Assembly (NCBI GenBank): GCA_037179335.1
Contig: JAKZHN010000007.1
Span: forward strand, 1,240,001-1,304,000
Origin: Cyclaneusma minus
Lineage: Eukaryota > Ascomycota > Leotiomycetes > Marthamycetales > Marthamycetaceae
Length of the DNA: 64,000 bases
Reading direction: 5' to 3'
Within the stretch, counting starts at the first letter, position 1, and each line of letters begins with the position of its first letter. The notes beneath the pieces are model-generated. The model was not told where the DNA came from. It was given only the letters and a program-made list of their open reading frames with translations, and did no database searches. Made by a program: the position numbers and the translations under genes. Below are positions 58,759 through 64,000 of this stretch, in pieces.

Positions 58759-59838
58759 NNNNNNNNNNNNNNNNNNNNNNNNNNNNNNNNNNNNNNNNNN
58801 NNNNNNNNNNNNNNNNNNNNNNNNNNNNNNNNNNNNNNNNNNNNNNNNNNNNNNNNNNNNNNNNNNNNNNNNNNNNNNNNNNNNNNNNNNNNNNNNNNNN
58901 NNNNNNNNNNNNNNNNNNNNNNNNNNNNNNNNNNNNNNNNNNNNNNNNNNNNNNNNNNNNNNNNNNNNNNNNNNNNNNNNNNNNNNNNNNNNNNNNNNNN
59001 NNNNNNNNNNNNNNNNNNNNNNNNNNNNNNNNNNNNNNNNNNNNNNNNNNNNNNNNNNNNNNNNNNNNNNNNNNNNNNNNNNNNNNNNNNNNNNNNNNNN
59101 NACAAAATTTTTAAAAATTTTATTTTTATGGTCGGCCCCGGCGGGGTTTTCCGAACCCCACCCCGTCCCGCCCACTTGGTTGGCCCTTGTCACGCCCCCC
59201 CCCCCCCCCCCCCCCCCCCCCCAGATTCAGAGGCGCAAAGTAACTGAGGGTGCACAGCGACAACCACGGCTTTATGTCTGTCGTCGATCCTGAACATACC
59301 ACCACGCCACCCCAAGCACCACACTCCACTGCCCGCCCGACAGTCCGGCCCCAACCGCCGCCCGCCGCATATCTTGATATTATTCTTGAAGCTGCAGCAA
59401 ACGACTGCCGGCGCCCAACCGCTCGACTACCTGCCTGCACAGTCGCGCCCAACCGACATCTGCCGATGAATGGGATCGAGAAAGAAGCTGCTTCTTGAAT
59501 GGAGTCGACCACCGCTGTCCTAACCTCGGCTACCACGAACGCCTGCTGATCGCGCCAACCGAAGGTCGAACACCTGCCGGCGCACCATTCTCGCCTCGAA
59601 TTCCGCCTCGACAGCTCCCACTTCTCCCGCCCCACTCCCGACCTTCACTATACCTGTCGCCAGTCTACGCGCAAATAACTTCACAAACTCTCCGCCGCGA
59701 TTCGACTCCTTTTCCGCTTGCGCGACTTCATTGCGGCCACTTCACATGCCCGATCAGCCCACCCCACCCGTATTCTCTCTCCTTCGTCTTTGACCTACCC
59801 TCCATAGACCTTGGACCCCCACACTCGGTCCAGCCACT
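58028..59838. other. Intergenic region with assembly gap 2
   Basis: No gene is seen. It contains the second G-run/N/C-run gap and the C-rich leader of the 928-aa gene (59230-59838). Confidence 0.55.
58664..59222. other. Assembly gap 2: 95 G, 343 N, degraded flank copy, 28 C
   Basis: 95 G (58664-58758) are followed by N to 59101, then by 59102-59195, which aligns without gaps to 58565-58658 at roughly three quarters identity, and by C from 59195 to 59222. Both sides share TCGGCCCCGGC, GTCCCGCCCACT and GCCCTTGTCACG. Confidence 0.9.
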
Positions 59839-62625
59839 ATGTCTTCGGACGTCAAGAAGATGGCGCCCCCGGCCAATGAGCCTTTCCGCTTTCGAGGCGA
59901 GGAAAAACGAATCGAACTGCTCGCGCAAAAGGTGATACCACCAATGCCACACCTACTTTCAGTCCCTACAACCAAGCCATACATGCGAGAGCTCCCCCCT
60001 TGGGAAAAACACATCACCCCCTTCGCACCTTGGGAGGTCGAGGCCTGCCAATACATGAGTCTTGTGCCTTATCACGACCGGGGCGTCATAGCAGCGAAAG
60101 GCGATTGGGCAGAGGAAATCAGCAATTTGTCCCCGAGCAGCAATTCTGGCGCCAGTACGGCCACTCCTCATAGTCAGGGTGACGCCAACAAGCCACGCAA
60201 GAAGATTACCCTCGCAGATTATAAGGGAAGAAGAGGATCCACGCAGCCGCCGACTCCAGCCCCGAACGTGCTCCGTGTGTCGAAAGCGCAAAACGTGAGC
60301 GCGGAGGGACCGGAGGGTATCAAAATGAAGAGCCCCCGCCATGATGGTGACAGGCCTTCAAAATTCCAGAAACTGTATGGGAATTCTCTGCCGCATAATG
60401 GTATTGGATATGCTGACCCGCATGATAGTAACAAACCTGACGCCAGTCTCCCCTCCAAACCCGATACAACACTTCCCCCAAAGCCCGATTTCCGCCCGGC
60501 TCAAGCGATACCGCGATCGAAGGGAAATGGCTACCCCGGACCCAGTCACCAAGCAAGGACGGAGGACCGGCGCACGTCGGATGCGAATAGGCCAATTCCC
60601 CGTCTGCCACAGGAACGACGACACGGGAGGACTGTATCAAAGGACTCTGTGAGGGATTGCGCACCACCAGCACGCTCGGTCGACTCTGAAGTCGCCCGAG
60701 CACCTCAGAAGATCGCGAGAGCAGGCCTTAACGGCACCACAAATGGGGCCTCGTCTGCGAATCCAGTATCCGAGAAGCCGGCTTCGTCTAACTCCCAGAA
60801 GCCTAGCGTTTCCGGGAGAGTACTTCAGGGTAATGCCCAGCTGCCCGCCAAGCCGCAATCAACTACTCCTACGCCTCAAAAGGCCAAAACAGACACGTAC
60901 GAGGCCAGGGAACCTGATGCACCGCAGGAGTCGAGGCAGAATGGCTCGCAATCGTCCTCAGCTTCCAAGCACTCGAAGGGTGGCCCGCAAAATGAACTTC
61001 CGCCTCTCCTCTCGCCGCTGCATCGTAGTGCCTGGAGCGGGAACAGTCCAGATACCCGTCCAACGGACAGAGAGCATGCCAAGAAGCAAAGCGAGAAATC
61101 CTCTACCATGGACCACCCTACCCCTCCCAAATCTCCCAAAGCTGGTAAACCTCAGGATGGTCAGAGGCCGGTCAAAGCACTCGACATCAAAACACCTCCG
61201 AGATCTTTGTCGCCTCTGGACCTTCCACCACTGCTGTCTCCAACTCTCCCAGAACCTATCATGCGGGAGCTGGCACGGCTGAAGAACCAGGAAGCAAGGA
61301 ATACTGGCTCTGCAAACTCGGTTGAAACTCGTTACGAGAAGAGCCGCGAGCCGAACGCTCCTGGCGTCGCTAAGAAAACTGTCAAGTCTCAGTCCACCAT
61401 GCCTGCCCCAAGAAGGCCGGATACTGTGTATTCGGAGACGGGTCACCATGGCGACAAAGTGGACCAAATAGAGAAGGAGCCATCGTGTGTTGTCAAGCTG
61501 AAGTACAAAAAGAGACAAGCACTGAGCATCGCACGTCTCCTTACTCTTCCCTCCAAAGGCACAAATAACAAGCCTGACAAACGGACCAAGCAGAAGACAC
61601 AAGAGGAAACTCGCGACCAATCACTTCCTTTGTCAGATAGGAAACGTCCCCGCGGTGATAGCAATCTTCGAGAGCCAGCTACAAAACGTCCCAAAGCTTC
61701 TGACAGCCTCGAGCCCGCCAACCCTCGTACTCCAGCCACTCCAGCTTTGAAGTCCCCATTGCTGGTAACTTCTTCAAGTGCCCAAAAGCGTCCATCGGAT
61801 ACTCCCAGGAAAAACGAAGCTCTGAAAGCCGCTGCCATGCGCAAACTCGATTCCAAAGAGGGTAATCCTCACACTCCCCAGCCACCCGTCACCTCTACAC
61901 CCGCCAGTGCAGAGCCAGCCGGCGCGACGACTGCTTCTGCTCCTACTAGCGCCCCTATCTTGACAGTACAAGAGCGTGAGATTGCAAGCTACAGGTCTGC
62001 CCACACGAAGCTCACCAAGGTCGCTACGGCGCTGAAGCGCGAAGTTGATCGCTTGCTACAATTGAAGCCGGCGTACAAGCGCGAGGGCAAGCCACCAACT
62101 CGAGATGAACAACATGTGGCTGCTCTCAAGGCTATCGAGTGCCTTGCCACATACATGGAGGCATTCCACGCCCTCGACGAGACGCGTCAAGCTGAGCACC
62201 GCCCCATTGATGGCACAAATTGGACCAGCTTAGTCGGCCTCGCCCGCTCCTTCGATCATCTACTTGAGGTTTTCCCCAAGCTGCGTGCCCTGGGCTGCGG
62301 TCTCACAGCTTTGTGCCAACGCGAAGAACTCACCGCTAGTTTCGCCGCCACTCTCGACGCCAAAGGCGTGGAAGCCACGAGGCACCAATTCAAACAGACT
62401 AATCTCAGTTGGGCTGAATTTGAGAAGCTCAGTCGAAGACTTAGCAATGATGTGGCCACCGAATTACTCACCCGTTTCGGGCCGTGGGCTTCGGTCAACG
62501 GTGCAGCAAAGCACGCGATGGACATCCTTGCCGAGTTTGCGCGCGAGATGAAGATTGAGTGGAAGAAGTACAATGACTCGAAGCCTGCAGAGTCGAAGCC
62601 TGCAGTTAAGCCTGAGGACTCGTGA
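59839..62625 (+). CDS. Unrecognised 928-aa, largely disordered protein with conserved ends
   Basis: A single-exon gene starting at an ATG after a C-rich leader. Residues about 10-95 look ordered (FRFRGEEKRIELLAQKVIP, PWEKHITPFAPWEVEACQYM). Residues 100-690 are Pro/Ser/Lys rich low complexity with basic nuclear-type clusters (KRPRGDSN, KRPKASD). The last 220 residues are helical and compact (LTVQEREIASYRSAHTKLTK, LATYMEAFHALDETRQAEHR, LARSFDHLLEVFPKLRALG). This layout suggests a nuclear scaffold or transcription factor. One unverified idea is a fungal Ell-binding (Ebp1-like) elongation factor; I see no motif that proves it. Confidence 0.75.
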   Translation: MSSDVKKMAPPANEPFRFRGEEKRIELLAQKVIPPMPHLLSVPTTKPYMRELPPWEKHITPFAPWEVEACQYMSLVPYHDRGVIAAKGDWAEEISNLSPSSNSGASTATPHSQGDANKPRKKITLADYKGRRGSTQPPTPAPNVLRVSKAQNVSAEGPEGIKMKSPRHDGDRPSKFQKLYGNSLPHNGIGYADPHDSNKPDASLPSKPDTTLPPKPDFRPAQAIPRSKGNGYPGPSHQARTEDRRTSDANRPIPRLPQERRHGRTVSKDSVRDCAPPARSVDSEVARAPQKIARAGLNGTTNGASSANPVSEKPASSNSQKPSVSGRVLQGNAQLPAKPQSTTPTPQKAKTDTYEAREPDAPQESRQNGSQSSSASKHSKGGPQNELPPLLSPLHRSAWSGNSPDTRPTDREHAKKQSEKSSTMDHPTPPKSPKAGKPQDGQRPVKALDIKTPPRSLSPLDLPPLLSPTLPEPIMRELARLKNQEARNTGSANSVETRYEKSREPNAPGVAKKTVKSQSTMPAPRRPDTVYSETGHHGDKVDQIEKEPSCVVKLKYKKRQALSIARLLTLPSKGTNNKPDKRTKQKTQEETRDQSLPLSDRKRPRGDSNLREPATKRPKASDSLEPANPRTPATPALKSPLLVTSSSAQKRPSDTPRKNEALKAAAMRKLDSKEGNPHTPQPPVTSTPASAEPAGATTASAPTSAPILTVQEREIASYRSAHTKLTKVATALKREVDRLLQLKPAYKREGKPPTRDEQHVAALKAIECLATYMEAFHALDETRQAEHRPIDGTNWTSLVGLARSFDHLLEVFPKLRALGCGLTALCQREELTASFAATLDAKGVEATRHQFKQTNLSWAEFEKLSRRLSNDVATELLTRFGPWASVNGAAKHAMDILAEFAREMKIEWKKYNDSKPAESKPAVKPEDS

Positions 62626-64000
62626 GGATCGGGCGGAGAAGCCTCGCAGCTCGGCATACACGCAACTCTTCAGGTACTGGAGATTGCTTAAGGGGACAAG
62701 AGAGACGAGAGATACCGGCGTTCACAGGCTGGCTCTATCGTGCTTTCGTGTTTTGACCGTTGTATTTGCTTTGCAGTCTCTTTTTTTTTACACGGGCGCG
62801 CAACAGTACCATGAGGACCACGAGAACCAAGATACCCACATACCCTAGAGGAGTCTCGCATTGCTTTGGGGTGTTTGGGGGGGTATCACTGTGGCCATGG
62901 CTATGGCTTTCTCACAAAGGCAAGGGGGAGTTTACTTTCAAGAGCATTGCTTTGCTGAGGCACGGGTTGCGTGTTATGCTCCAGATGGCGGCTGCAGCAA
63001 TTTGCGATCAGGTAGTACCACTGCTATGGCTTTGCAAGGGCAGATCATCAGGTAGTTAAAGACTACTTCGGTATCAATGAAGGTGGAATAGGAACTACAT
63101 GCTGTCTTCTGTGACCAAACTATGTGCTTTCGGCCTTCAGGTCTCGCTTCGTTGCCTTGATTCATGCTTATTGTTCCGTGACCCTTCCGCCCTTCGAGTA
63201 GCGAGTATCATTAGGTATGTGTGCGAATGGGAGTGTTCAGAGAGTGCCTATATACTAGGTATCGAACTGTCTTTTAATGAAGTCTGCCAGAGCGTTGCTA
63301 GCAAAAGAAGCTCAAAGGATTCGCTCAGCCGTAGGTTACTGTCCCGGGTGTACCGCGGAGAACGACTGGCAGGCTTATAGTAGCAAGCCAAAGCCAGAGC
63401 AGAACTAGTTGTGAGCGTGAAGGGAAGGCAAATAACATTCAGGACCTCATATATCAAACAGCACATCCATTCATCATACCTATCAGTACTATGGGACCAT
63501 GGCTCAGTTGGAACGGCAAGGAGCCCCCTACCTGGCAGGCCTGGGTACGCAGGGGTAGCCCCATCAAATAGTATCTGTGGCCAAATCAAACTGGTTTACC
63601 GGTAGGGGGTCGAACATCACCATGGGGTGTTCGATCTTCTTCCAGTTTTTCTTTGTTCTTTTTTTTCTTCTTTTTTGGCGGATGTGGGGGGGGGGGGGGC
63701 GACTGAGCCATCCATCATCATCTATTTCACAATGCAAGGTAGCAGCAGCTGTAGCGAAAACCACAAGAATTTCCCGACTTGGGAATTGGTTATATTTCCT
63801 ATATAGCACATATAGCCGAGACTCCTTCCCTGACCCCCTTGTATGGACATGCCAACCGCCTTTAAGTTTCTAGCGAAAGATGCGTCTAAGTATCCCCATG
63901 AATCCCAGAATGCAAGCATGGGCAAGGAAACCCGCCCATCCGATAGCAATGTATATGTACAAGCTATTTTCGCCCTCCTTCTGCATCCCATTATGTGTGG
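62626..64000. other. Intergenic region to the window end, no gene seen
   Basis: Short ORFs only. It contains a 14-base G run near 63686-63699 and a tRNA A-box-like TGGCTCAGTTGG near 63500, but no complete tRNA. Confidence 0.5.

Noticed and set aside
58510..59293. Long ORFs of poly-Gly and poly-Pro across gap 2
   Set aside because: They are translations of the G/C runs and N bases, with no coding sequence on either side.

Overview
This window is nuclear DNA of a filamentous ascomycete (Pezizomycotina). The evidence is many short introns (about 46-65 nt, GT..AG), compact genes on both strands, and a gene set with SUZ12, APSES/Mbp1, Yvc1, a GH7 cellobiohydrolase, Met8 and Tim44. The presence of SUZ12 and GH7 excludes Saccharomyces-type yeasts. 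I cannot name the species. Exon borders below were read by eye from splice motifs and reading-frame closure. In almost all multi-exon genes the summed exon length is a multiple of three.

Layout. 0-9 kb: the 3' end of a Spo14-like phospholipase D, an assembly gap with homopolymer flanks, a small membrane-type protein, a two-TM protein, and a second HKD-family phospholipase D. 9.9-16 kb: a Sec14-like lipid transfer protein head-to-head with that phospholipase D, a PhzF-family protein, a GNAT acetyltransferase and an LYR-type protein. 16-29 kb: an Mbp1-type cell-cycle transcription factor, an unrecognised 720-aa protein, and the large Arf exchange factor Sec7. 30-37.5 kb: the pyruvate dehydrogenase E2 subunit, a broken tartrate-dehydrogenase-like gene, the vacuolar channel Yvc1 and an MDP-1 phosphatase. 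39.5-50 kb: a secreted GH7 cellobiohydrolase, an acetate-transporter family protein, Vac1/Pep7, Met8, mitochondrial uS11m and Tim44. 51.6-64 kb: a degenerate kinase-like ORF, the Polycomb subunit SUZ12, an F-box/LRR protein, a second assembly gap, and a 928-aa unrecognised nuclear-type protein.

There is no operon or secondary-metabolite cluster; most genes are housekeeping. Recurrent themes are lipid signalling and membrane traffic (two phospholipases D, Sec14, Sec7, Vac1, Yvc1) and mitochondria (E2, LYR, uS11m, Tim44). Several gene pairs are divergent and share short promoters: PLD/Sec14, LYR/Mbp1, Vac1/Met8, uS11m/Tim44, SUZ12/F-box.

The most unusual signal is a family of degenerate 19-bp tandem repeats with an AT-rich palindromic core (near GGGAATATTCC). 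It occurs in at least eight intergenic places between 12 and 42 kb, mostly between convergent genes. Both N gaps have about 100 bases of G on the left, C on the right, and a degraded copy of the left flank on the right, which looks like an assembly artefact.
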